Below, in pieces: positions 33,499 through 43,978 of a DNA stretch of 64,000 nucleotides. The notes beneath the pieces are model-generated. The model was given only the letters and a program-made list of their open reading frames with translations. It had not been told where the DNA came from and did no database searches. Numbering within the stretch: position 1 is the stretch's first letter; each line of letters begins with the position of its first letter. Position numbers and translations under genes: made by a program. This stretch comes from Gnetum montanum (lineage: Eukaryota; Streptophyta; Gnetopsida; Gnetales; Gnetaceae), in NCBI GenBank assembly GCA_015680685.1, contig MNCI01000614.1, positions 577,370 through 641,369 of the forward strand, in the 5' to 3' direction.

Positions 33499-33721
33499 AT
33501 AGGGAAAATAGACTTCATTTGCATGGTAGGCTTGAATGTATAAAGAGGACCATAGTCTCTATCCTTCCCTTTGCAAAATATCTACAACATCATTAAATAG
33601 ATTAGTAACTCTAAAAGAGATTATACTCTATTGTTAGGAAATTAGCTAAGCTATTTTGCTATCAACTAATATATTTAGTACTAAACTCAAAGTTAGCTAA
33701 ATACAAGGCCCATTTAATTAA

Positions 33722-33952
33722 TTAAGTATGAGATACTTTATTTAGATTCTTAATACTAAGGTACTTTTCAAAAAAAATTATATCACTCCAGATGATGAAA
33801 TGTTGATTTTGTAGGAATACTCTGAATTTTTCAATCCCCTTGATTATAGCAAGTAGCTCTTTATGAGTGCTATGATAATTCAATTGATTAGGGGAGAATT
33901 TTCCAGATGCATACTTGCATATGTAAATTACTCCATTGAGGTCTTCCTTCAA
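33722..33952 (-). pseudogene. Caulimovirid RNase H
   Basis: GVIYICKYASGKFSPNQLNY, STHKELLAIIKGIEKFRVFL, HFIIWSDIIFFEKYLSIKNL: the HxxHKELLAI..GI..F motif with the catalytic Glu and the final Asp (WSD) visible. It follows RT after about 240 bases of decayed connection. Confidence 0.8.
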
Positions 33953-34189
33953 TGAAAATCCCCAAAATTCATGGGATGCATTAGTTTCTAAAATTAACTT
34001 ACTTGTGGATGGAAGTCTGAGTTGTAGATGATTTTGACATTATTGCTTCAATCTCCTAATAGTTGCAGTATGACTTTGAGACCATTTAGGTGAAGATTTC
34101 CCTAGGTGTTCATTTAGAATCTTTCTATCTTTTGCTAGATCTTTGTAAAATTCGAAGACATAATTTACACATCCCAAAAAATGTTCAAG

Positions 34190-34800
34190 TTATATTTTGT
34201 CTCGTATTTCATCATGAAAATTCTTAATTACTTCAAGGATGTGGTTTTGCAGGGTAATCATACCTTGTGTTATTTCTAATCCTAGAAAGTTTATTTTATC
34301 TTGAGCTATTTGAATTTCCATTGGAGATAAAACTAAACCATACTTATCAATAATCTTCCAAAAGACATTTAAATGCTCAAGGTGTTCCTTAGGATTTTTA
34401 CTCATAATTAGAATATCATCTATATATATGATAATAAAATGACATGCATTAAAAATTGGATCCATGTAATTTTGAAATATAGAAGGTATTTTTTTATGCC
34501 AAAAGGTAACATAGTCCATTCATACAATCACCAGGGACTGTAAAAGCTATTTTCTAGCAATATTTAAGATACACTTATATTTGCCAAAAACCAAATTTCA
34601 AATTGAACTTTGAATAGACATGTATGTGGTTTAATCATTGAAATAGATCATCCTTATTTGGAATAGGATGTTGTATTGGCTTAATCAAGTCATTAAGAGG
34701 TTTATAATTGACTACTAATCTCTTCTTTCCTCTTACCAATTCAACTCATTTGTTTACATAAAAAGTAGCACAAGAAAACATACTTGTACTTGGTTGTATT
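34190..34800 (-). pseudogene. Caulimovirid reverse transcriptase
   Basis: Copies pregenomic RNA to DNA. On the minus strand from about 34740: KKRLVVNYKPLNDLIKP, a broken palm region, then the open piece 34190-34519 with FWHKKIPSIFQNYMDPIFNA, the catalytic IIYIDDILIMSKNPKEHLEH and NFLGLEITQGMITLQNHILE. YIDD is intact. The PFGLKNAP-like segment is replaced by decayed sequence and several stops lie upstream. Confidence 0.85.
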
Positions 34801-35154
34801 AAACATTTTGTTAAGAGTTGTTTGATCTCAACATCACATTTTGTCTTTAAGTTGGGTGGAATCCCTATGTGTTGAGATTTTGATATGATTTTCACATATT
34901 ATTTTAATTTAATGTGGCACCAATGTTCCATCTTGTGTTTGAAACATGTTGGATCTTTACTAGCTAAATCTAATAAATCTTTTTTTATTTTTTGGAATTG
35001 ATCATCCAGTTTTTCAACTAAGTTTATGATCCATTCCATTTTCCATGTTTTTGTGATTTTTGAATTGGAAAGCTACTAACATATTTAGCTAGCAGTTAAA
35101 TCTTTGTCCTGCTAAACTAATATAGTCTAAACTAATAATGTAGGGTTCTAAGTG

Positions 35155-35400
35155 CTACAATTTATCAGTCCCTAGAAGAAAATCATAAGAAGGTATATCA
35201 AATTGATATATAGTAATAGAAAATTGCTTACCTTGGGCCACTGTAATTGCTATTTCTATTTTATAATCTATGAGTATTTTTTGAGTATTAAAAGAGACAT
35301 ATGTTCTTTCCCTCTTGATCCAGAAATGCCTTGGGATTGTATTCATTCTTACTAAAGAAATTTTTGCACCACTATCAACTAATATATATATAGGGTATGG
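35155..35400 (-). pseudogene. Caulimovirid aspartic protease
   Basis: VDSGAKISLVRMNTIP near 35383-35335 has the DSGA active site; the open part to 35155 ends YQFDIPSYDFLLGTDKL, the C-terminal LLGxDxL strand typical of pararetroviral proteases. Located just upstream of RT, as expected. Confidence 0.75.
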
Positions 35401-35409
35401 TTTTTAAGA

Positions 35410-36100
35410 AGGAAATTTAATTAAGAATGTATAGACTGGGACCGTAGAACAAACCTATTGATTTTTATTTACCAGTTGAATAGGTAGAGCTATCTGTGTT
35501 TCTTCTTGGTACTACTATCTTTGTTCACTTTGTTCTTCTTGTTGTAGTTGTTCAATTCTTGTGTAGCCCATTGGACATATGTTTGTAGTTGTATTATCCT
35601 ATGGGTGTGCAAAATAGATCTTTCCAAATTTGGGTGAGGTAGTTTTTCTTTCTTCTTTGGAGAAGATTATTCAGAAGACTGCCTAGAGTTTCTAGAAGAT
35701 CTAGATTCATTATCAATATGTTCTAAGATTCATTCTCAATATGTTCTAACTCTTTAAGTTCATCTTATGTGTCTAGAGGATGCTGAGTTTCTTGGTAAAA
35801 GAAATCTCTTTCTTCTAAATGGTCTTTCTAGAGTAGGATTTCTTTCTTTTTCTACATTTTTCATTTAATAAACATGTACTTATGTATATCATCTACTAGT
35901 GTATGTTTTAGCTTTTGTTCTAGTTCTATGACCTAAAATTTTAAATTCTTATAGACAGGGTTAAGTTCCATAGGATCCCTTTTTTGTTGTTTGTAGGATC
36001 TATGTGATCTATGTGAGGAAGAGTCATCCTTTGTTCCATGTCCAAGTCAATGACCAGGGTATTTCTTTCCATAATTAAAATGATGATGATTCATATTATT
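35410..36100 (-). pseudogene. Probable coat protein C-terminal / linker region
   Basis: Upstream of protease on the viral strand: charged, Ser/Lys/Glu-rich readings with stops (YGKKYPGH, SSSHRSHRSYKQQKRDPMEL, a coiled-coil-like VIELEQKLKHTLVDDIHKYM). Position between capsid and protease and composition suggest the capsid tail and linker. No motif proves it. Confidence 0.4.
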
Positions 36101-36129
36101 TAAAGCACAACATAAAAATTGTCTAAGTT

Positions 36130-36760
36130 GCCAAATGGATTAAACAAGGGTACAATTACATTCATGTAGTAGAGATCAATGTTTACATTCATTCCCATTT
36201 CAACTACCACTTGAAACATCCATACTAGATCACTTTGATTGATTGTTGATTTAATAATTTTAAAGATGCAATCATTACTCAAGCTAAATGATGCTTAGAA
36301 GTTGACACCTTAGTCTTCATACTTCCTAACTTCACCCTTTCTCTCCATGACCCTAATCTTTTCTATAGCTTAATGACCATAGCTTAAATTATGCTAGATA
36401 TGGTACAAAATAGTGTTTATGCTACAATGCAAACTAGATTAATATTTAAAGTTTTTGAATCCACTTGTACTAAAAGTTTACTCTCGTTTAGTTAATAATC
36501 GATATAGGTTGGATCTATCAACTTAGAGTATGGAGTAAATATTAATACTAAAGATCTATTGATAAAAAAATTATATCCAGATCTAGACAATATATAGAAA
36601 GAATTCTATGATTACTTAAGGCCTAAGAACTCTAGATTTTATAAATGCAAATATTAGGTTTAATTATAAGACCCAAAGTTTACAAAATATGATCCTTTCT
36701 GTCAATACAAAATACAATAAAAAAATAAATATATATAATACATAAGCAAAATAGATCTCT
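36130..36760 (+). pseudogene. Inverted partial copy of the viral movement protein
   Basis: The plus strand here matches the minus strand of about 31868-31280: CCAAATGGATTAA at the start, then KWIKQGYNYIHV, NNFKDAIITQAK, NFTLSLHDPNLFYSL and INLEYGVNINTKDLL, ending near GATCCT...AGATCTCTTT with a short AT-rich insertion. It has more stops than the minus copy. It ends exactly where the Tat unit begins (36764). Confidence 0.8.
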
Positions 36761-37026
36761 TTGTATTTCAATTTTTTTCTTTTATAAATTAATAATTTTT
36801 TTCACATTCATCGAATTCAAATAAATTGGTTAGCTACTACGCTATGACCCTTTGCTTGTTCTATCATTTCCTGCTTTAGTAGGCCTTGTCTTTTCACCTG
36901 GATCATACACCATAAAAAGAATGAACTAGTCAGCTAAAGTTACCATAAAGACTCCAATAAAATAAATTTATGATATGCCAAAGGGTAATTGACCCGAGAT
37001 GGCCCCGCATCTATTTCAGGACGTAT

Positions 37027-40000
37027 CTAATTAAGACCTACCACCAAGCATCGTAAAATCTCCTCTTCCGTGATGTCAACCCAATTCTTGTTGCCCAAAT
37101 CAGCACTTGCAGAAACTTTCTCCTTCTCCATGGATGTCCATCTTGGGGGTCTAGGAGAAAAGGTGGTGGTGGTGGTCTCACCCATAGGAAAGGTCACTTC
37201 CCTTTTGGGGGACTCACTCACTATCACCTATTTCATGAACTTATCGTAAGCCCTAGAAGCACCAATAATATCAAGGAACATCTCATGAGTATGTAACTTG
37301 ACTGAGGCATCCCTGTATTGGTTACGATAGGTGGCATATTCTAGCTTATACATATGCTTATGGTTTTTCTGTGCATGCCCCCATTCGTAAACCTTGGGGC
37401 TGTAATCTTTCCAGTCTTGATTCTTCTGGGCTAATATGTCCATTTGCATGTGTTTCTCTATTATCTCATGGGTGGCCTCATTGTTGCATCGCACAACCAT
37501 CCAGTACCTCATGTAGTCAATGACGACTATGCATCAATTACCATCATTGGTGTCCTGGGCCAACAAGAATTTATTCCTGGAATGGAGATCTCCCACCTTA
37601 GCGGTTAGGTTGGCCTTCTCCTTCTCAAGCATCTGGACTCATTTCCAAATGTGTTCATTCACACACTAGCATTCCTACAAGGAGTGTGCCAAGTATAAGG
37701 CACATTGGCTTGCCTCATCGTATACGCGATGAGGTACTTCAGTTACCTCTAGTGGAAATGTAGGCATAGCGTCGACGTTAACCACCCGCTTAGGGTCCCA
37801 CTTGAGATGAGAAGCTGCCAACCAAAAAAAGAGAAATGCATTAGTAATAGAGGCATAGTGAATACAATGACAATGTAGAGTCTATCATAGCATATTAGCT
37901 TACCCACTTCTGAGTCAACCTACCTTACACGGTCGATCATGTCATTGACTACCCTTTCCATAAAAGTAAATTTGTCAAGGGTTTCAGTCCATGGTTGTAA
38001 GCGGATTGAGGACGGGCTGGGGGTATCAATAGTGGTATAAGCTGCACAGTAAAATGTGTTAGTTAGAATGGAGAGAACCATAATAAGGCTGATGAATAGC
38101 ATAAATGATAGTATAAAGTTCCTACCCAGCAAACCCTCAGGGGTGATAGCAGGGGGGGGGGGGTCACCCATCAGCACATTGTCAAATATATGGTCAAACT
38201 CACCAGCATCCAAATGGAGCCCCTCTCCTTCTAGTTGACCTAGTAATGTAGTAGCATCCTCGATGCTCATGTGCCCCTCTAGCACTAAGCTGATCTTTGC
38301 GAAAGGGTTGTCAGCAGGGGCCTTGTCCTGGTTTCCAAGAGCCTCTTCATCATCGCTTGGGCCTCTTTTTTCATCAATAGGGACCTCCTCCTTATCCTCT
38401 TCATTGGAAAAGACCTCCTCCTCACCAGCTGAGGCCATTTCTTTTATAGTAGGGGCCTCTTCTTCTTCGGTAGAGGCCTTCTCCTTTGTAGCCGGAGCCT
38501 CCTCGTTTTCGCCAATCGCCCTTGTTGTAGGGTCCACCACCTCTTCTCCCTCTTCTTCTTCTTCTTCTTCCTCCATTGAGAAAGCATAATTGCAGTAAGT
38601 AAACTAGACAAACCTAAAGCAGATGCTACACTATGCTACGCTATCTAGAATAACACAGTGTAGCAAGTGTTACCTAAATAAAAAATAAAAACAAAATAAA
38701 CAAAAATAGGAGAGAATACTTACCAATTGGAGGCTGCACTCTACAAAGCTTGAATTGTAGCTTCTTCCCCCTCTCTTTGCTAGTACAAGGGATCTCGTTG
38801 GCAGTGCAGGACCTCTTGCATTGTAGCTTTGTTATCATCATCTCTACAATGAGGTGTTCCCCCCTTATCACACTGCTGGTGGTAGTGCGGGGTGCCTCTC
38901 GCATGCTGTTCTTGGTTCAAAAGTTGTGTGCCACCCAGTCCCTGGTCATCATTGAGAATGACTTCCCGTAGCTTCTGGGGGATCCTAAGATCGAGTGGGA
39001 TGGAAGACTTGGAAGATCCATGGTTTGGAGATCTACCTACGATCTCGCAATACCTAGACCCCATTCTCGCGGATTACCAAGAATTCCATAAAACACCATA
39101 GGCAGGCTATGAAAAAGGCATGGTGCACATAGAAATGGAATTCAAGCTTCCTATGAAGCTTGACCATCTTAACCTGCATGCCTCTACAAAGATGCTTGGC
39201 CCAATTGTAATGGGTTCCTTCTTCCATGACTTCCCTCATTATCCGAGCCTGCTCAATCCCAATGATTTTTCCTTGGGAAAATAGCTTGGATATTTTTTGG
39301 ATTTTTCTCCCACAGGGAGACCATCAGTAGGGATGCTAAAAAGATCCATGAAAAATTGATCATTGACATCAAGTACCACACGCACACCATGAACATGTGT
39401 GCAGAAGCAGTCTGCCTTTTCGGAGAAGGAGTCGGCTAGGGAAAGCATCTCAGCAGGTGGGAAACTCAGGTTAACTGCCAAAAATAAGTCCATAAGCCTA
39501 GCCTCCTGAAGGTTATGGACTAGTGTGGTTGGGGTCCCATTGCAGAGAAAGCACTAGGTCTCCTCCACCTCCTCGTACTTAAAGAAGAGGTTGGTCTCGT
39601 TGTGCCCGGAGGCAATCACAGTCACTTCCTGGGCTTTCTTCACTACTAAAAAAATTTGCAAAAAAAAAATGTAAAACAAAAAAAGAAAGAGGGTTAGAAA
39701 ATTATAAACATTACTCAGAAATTTAGTAATGAATGCACACTTTAGCGTACTAGGTTTGAATGGCGTGGCAAATGGTGGGAGATCCACCAAAACGTCTTTG
39801 ACGGTGAGCGGCCTAAGGGATGCCCATTTCCTATCCAACCAACTGACTTCCTTACATTTCCCATAAAACTAGGAATACTGAGTTGGATAGGTTTTGAACT
39901 CACCCCCGAATTGGCATATCATGCCAGCGCACACATTCCTAGTGGAGGAAAACTCCTATAGGGTCATCTATGCCAATGCCAAGGCGTCTGTGTCACTATG

Positions 40001-41493
40001 AAGACTACTTCTGTCAATAGAAAACCTGGTAACACAAAAAATGAACACATATACTATTAACACCTGTGTCTAGTGTAGCATGGATTACACAAAAAAATGC
40101 CTTCATAGAACTCACCCACCGGCATAGTAAACGGTTCCAGGTGGGTTCTGGAAGCAAGTGCCCATGTGGCGAGTGACAAACAACATGTTGTATAGGTGGT
40201 AGCACTTATACTCAGGCATTTTCCAGATCCAAATTAGGCATATTAGGCTTTTTGGAGGCTAGTTGGAACCTTCTGCTTGCTCACCCCTAGTTGACCCATT
40301 AGTCAAAAATTTTAGAATACCCTGGTTTGCCCCCGGAAATAGGGTTTCTGTGATTGTGGCTACTGTCTCCGTTGATAAGTGTGACCAAACAATCATACTA
40401 AAGTACTAGAGGAGGAACTGTAGGAAGTCTCGGGTGCCTTCCTGGAACTAGACCACCTATCACTCCACACATGCATGGGGAGGAGGGACATTGGCCACCG
40501 ATTCACTTAGGTAGCACAAGACTCCTACGATTTCCAAAATAATCAAAATGGGTTTCAACATAACCTTGCACCAACGAAGAACCAAACATTAGCACTATGT
40601 ACAAGCAAAGTTTACATGTAGCATAGCACAACCCTTTCATTACATATAGCATAGCATGGAATTTTCATTGCATATAGCATAGCAAGATTTTACAGTCACA
40701 AAAAAAATGCAAAGAAACAACAACAAAGAAAGCTTTGTAGTGTAGCATGGTCATCAAACCGCACACAATGCAACAATGCTTAGATGACATGTGATGTAGT
40801 AAATAAATAGGAATAAGCAAGCATGCAACAACAATGTAATTAGAGCATTACTACAATAAGCATAGCAATATGGTAAGCTTAACAAATTCAACAATGCAGT
40901 GGTATTGCAGTCTTAAAAGCATGAAAATATGACAAACCTACTAAACCTTGCAATGTATTGGCATACCACAGTAAAAGCATTACAAATGTAGAAAAGTAAG
41001 AGTTCACTGAGCCATAGCCATCCCAACCATAATTTAGCTGTATAAAATAACTCACGTTGTACTGTGCTAAACACCTATTTCGTCTGTCAAATCATGCAGA
41101 AAGCCAAAACCCTCTCAAATGCAGCGCACTACGCTAGCCATACTCTAAGTGGGCTAGGCTCACCCAAACCCCTATGACAAGGAAATCACAGCAACGGTAG
41201 CCAAGGTGATGCTGCATGCAGCCGTAGCATAGCATCTGTACAACCACTGTGGCCAACCAATGATAGCGGCAGTGAAATGGCCAAAAATGGTGACCAAAAT
41301 GAGTGGAAAAAGATGTAGATTTCAACAATAACAATTACAAAAATCTAAACAACAAAGACAACGTAATAACTTACCAAGTGGATAGAGTCTCCTACCACAC
41401 TACAACATGTGCCTAAGTTAGGCTCCCCAAAGTGTCCTTGACTTCATCCACTTTAGCGAGCCCTCGGTGCTTATGTTCACCTTTGGGTGCCAT
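37027..41493 (-). pseudogene. Spliced antisense gene of Tat unit A (7 exons)
   Basis: Exons (minus order): 41493-41375, 40564-40116, 40025-39715, 39645-38724, 38575-38126, 38041-37904, 37814-37027. Introns of 810, 90, 69, 148, 84 and 89 bases. Donors read GTAAGT, GTGAGT, GTAATG, GTAAGT, GTAGGA and GTAAGC; acceptors end in AG except intron 4, where TCTCAG has become TCTCAA, and intron 1, where CAG has become CAA. Exon 1 encodes MAPKGEHKHRGLAKVDEVKD. Exon 2 resembles an NLI-interacting-factor/HAD phosphatase domain (FLQFLL.YFSMIVWSHLS, FQNPPGTVYYAG). Exon 4 resembles the putative plant transposon protein domain (GVRVVLDVNDQFFMDLFSIP). Exon 5 is strongly acidic; exon 7 is helical and charged and ends at 37027. 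About ten stops, mostly TAG for CAG. Exon 4 lacks 127 bases relative to unit B. Function unknown. Confidence 0.75.
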
Positions 41494-41625
41494 CGCTTCA
41501 CTCACAGATTTTGTTGGCCACTATGCTACGCTATTTCACTTTCTCTCGGCATGATCGAACTACGCTCTGGATGTGGGCTCTGTGCTCTGAAAGTGAAAAC
41601 AAAAAATTTACCAGTGATAAACCCC

Positions 41626-41633
41626 TATTTATA
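41626..41633 (-). promoter_or_regulatory. TATA box of the antisense gene, unit A
   Basis: GGCTATAAATAGGGG on the minus strand, 133 bases before the exon 1 ATG. Unit B has the same sequence at the same distance (59556-59563). Confidence 0.65.
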
Positions 41634-41814
41634 GCCAATGCAGTGAAACGAATTTTCCATTTTAGCACCCTGAGTAATGTGGGATGCCCTGTCTAGCATA
41701 GCGTTGGCATGTCGCAAACTTGCGATAGCGTAGCATTCCTATCTGGAAATAAATGGGCCCAACTGAAAATTTTTCCTCACCTTAAATTAGAAACCTACCC
41801 ACACGAAGCTTTCA

Positions 41815-42105
41815 CTCCATAGTTTGTAAATACCTTAAACTAGTGACATTTTATGAAGCCTACCTATTAACGGTCCACAAAGACCTTAAACTAGCAGCTT
41901 TACCTAAAAACCACATCACGATCTGCGAAGACCTTAAACTAGTAACTTCACTTAAGAACTTGTTAATGGTTTACAAAGACCTTAAACTGATAACTCTACC
42001 TTTATGAGCTATTAATGGTCCACCATGATCTTAAACTGGTAAAGTTAATTACATGTTCGAACCTACTCGTAGTCCACCAAGACCTTAAACTGGTAACCTG
42101 CCAAC
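41815..42105 (+). repeat. Pre-RT tandem array, unit A
   Basis: About six units of roughly 45-60 bases, each with a core like AAGACCTTAAACTAGTAACTT and spacers such as ACCTATTAATGGTCCACAA. It lies between the antisense promoter and the RT splice acceptor and is shared with 59630-59915. Confidence 0.85.
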
Positions 42106-42204
42106 TTGGCCAAATGTTTGATAATCATCACATGTTTCATTATTGCTTTGCTAATGTTTATTTTTATATGCTATAGATACATACTGGTATCACTTGACTG
42201 GGCT

Positions 42205-42221
42205 TCTTCTTATTGTGGTAG
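42205..42221 (+). other. 3' splice site before RT, unit A
   Basis: A TC-rich tract TTCTTCTTATTGTGGTAG then GTTGGACAAGATGG. Unit B has the stronger form ...TTATTGTCGCAG at 60018-60035. In Ogre-type Tat elements an intron separates protease and RT; this is the expected acceptor. I could not identify the donor with confidence. Confidence 0.5.
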
Positions 42222-42309
42222 GTTGGACAAGATGGCCATGTAGTGTGATCTACACTTGCCTTTAACCTTAACAGGTCCTCATGGAAAACTTGCAAGATAT
42301 CTGAACCTA

Positions 42310-43440
42310 GAGTTGGTAGACTGAAATTCATCTACTAATGACATTGTAGCATCCCTGGAAACATCCCTAGATTGGTCTAAACATTTGATCCAAGCCTTAG
42401 ACCTAGAGGTTAGGGATGTGACTGAGGACCCTCTCATCAAAGTGCCAGTAACGACATCCGGGGGGAAATAAAGACACTAAAACTAAGTTCCCTCCTAGAT
42501 CAACAAATACAAAGAGATATGTCTAGAGTCCTTCAAGACACCACCAGAGTATTTGCATGGTCTTACAATGACATGTCGGGTTTAGACCCATGGCTAATAC
42601 AACATAACATTGTATTGGACCTATGTGTCAAACCTGTTAAATAATAGGCTCTCAAGATTAAACTAGAAATTGCACTAGCCATACGTGATGAAATCACAAA
42701 GTTATACCAAGCAAGTTTCATTTGCATAGTCAACTACTCAGAATGGGTGTCAAACATCATTGTAGTCTCTAAGAAAATAGAAGGGATATGAATTTGTATA
42801 GACTTCCAGGATTTGAACAAGGCAACGATTAAAGACGACTTGCCACTACCAAGTATCAACCAGCTTATTGACACTACAACTAGTCATTCTTTACTATCCT
42901 TCATGGATGGGTTATCCAGTTATAATCAAATTTACATAAATCCAAAGCATTAGTTGACAACCACTTTCATGACCCCTTGGGGTACCTTTTGTTACACCAT
43001 GATGGTCTTTGGTCTAAAGAATGCCGGAGCAACTTATCAACGAGCCATGGCCTACATCTTTAGCGACTACCTTCTAGAGAGGTTAAACGATTATGTGGAT
43101 CACATAGCAGTCAAATCTAAGATGGCTATTAATCATCCCACTGTTCTAGATGTAGTCTTGACACGTTGTCATAGGCATCGCTTGCGACTTAGCCCAAAGA
43201 AGTGTGTTTTCGACGTGAAAATAGGATGCATGTTAAGGTTTGTAGTATCAGAGGGTGGAATACGAGTGGACCTTAATAAAGCTAAGGTCATCATTAACCT
43301 AGCACCTCCTACTAACCTTAAAGAATTTCACAGGTTGCAAGGTAGAGTACAGTTCATCAAAAGGTTTATAGTAAGGTTGATTGACAAGTTACACCTCATG
43401 CAACACTTATTAAAGAAGGGGGTTAACTTTGAATGAACAA
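42310..43440 (+). pseudogene. Reverse transcriptase, Tat unit A
   Basis: Readable from VTEDPLIKVPVTTS and MSRVLQDTTRVFAWSYNDMS through WVSNIIVVSKKIEGI, LPLPSINQLIDTTTSHSLLS and FMDGLSSYNQIYI to a stop at about 42953. Then an open 160 residues (42954-43436): TPWGTFCYTMMVFGLKNAGA, TYQRAMAYIFSDYLLERLND, YVDHIAVKSKM, KCVFDVKIGCMLRFVVSEGG, NLKEFHRLQGRVQFIKRFIV. The catalytic YVDD is YVDH here, so this copy is dead; unit B keeps YVDD. Confidence 0.9.
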
Positions 43441-43466
43441 CATAGTGCCAACAATCCTTTGATGAC

Positions 43467-43850
43467 ATGAAGAAAGAGCTTTTATACCTCCTGACTGTGT
43501 ACCCACCACATAGGGATAAGCCTTTCTACATCTACCTTGCAACCTTGGACACATTTATCGCAGTGTTGTTATGCCAAAAAAGAGAAGATGACTCTAAGAT
43601 CCCAGTATATTATTTGAGCCACACATTAATAGCATATGAAGCTAAATATAATGAAGTGGAAAGGAATTACCTCGCTTTAGTGTTCACACTAAAAAAGTGG
43701 AAACACTACCTATTTTGCAACCAAGTGAACATCATATGCAAAAGAAACATACTTCGGGATATCATGAACAATTTGTATGAAAGTAGCAGGATAGCTCAAT
43801 GGAAAGCAATAATAACAAAATTCAATTTACACTATGTGGCCAAATCATGA
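43467..43850 (+). pseudogene. First RNase H domain, Tat unit A
   Basis: 127 open codons: PFYIYLATLDTFIAVLLCQK, SKIPVYYLSHTLIAYEAKYN, EVERNYLALVFTLKKWKHYL, VNIICKRNILRDIMNNLYES, RIAQWKAIITKFNLHYVAKS. It is the usual gypsy RNase H plus connection; the YxxxEr-yLAlvf..kk motif gives the Glu. The first Asp position reads YIYLATLD rather than a clear YLDAS, so activity is doubtful. Confidence 0.85.
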
Positions 43851-43978
43851 ACGAAAGGACAAGCAATATCTACTTAGCTTGCAACCTCACCTGTTGATGA
43901 TCAGGCGATCATAGAACCTGAATTCCTTGATGAACATGTTAGCTGCGTCAACCTTGTACCATTACATTTTAAGGCCAC

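Larger units (their letters stand above)
29760..36100 (-). mobile_element. Endogenous caulimovirid (plant pararetrovirus), permuted
   Basis: About 6.3 kb on the minus strand. From right to left it holds a coat-protein C-terminal part, protease, RT, RNase H, an unassigned ORF, an intergenic region with TATA box, poly(A) signal and Met-tRNA primer site, movement protein, and coat-protein N-terminal part. A circular viral genome cut inside the coat-protein gene gives exactly this order. All genes have stops, so this is an old fossil and not an active virus. A movement protein plus a non-LTR layout rule out an ordinary LTR element. Genus cannot be assigned from sequence reading alone. Confidence 0.85.

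Noticed and set aside
38263-38589. Plus-strand Ser-rich reading of 108 codons
   Set aside because: It is the complement of the acidic GA-rich exon 5 of the antisense gene; poly-Ser arises from the poly-Glu codons read backwards.
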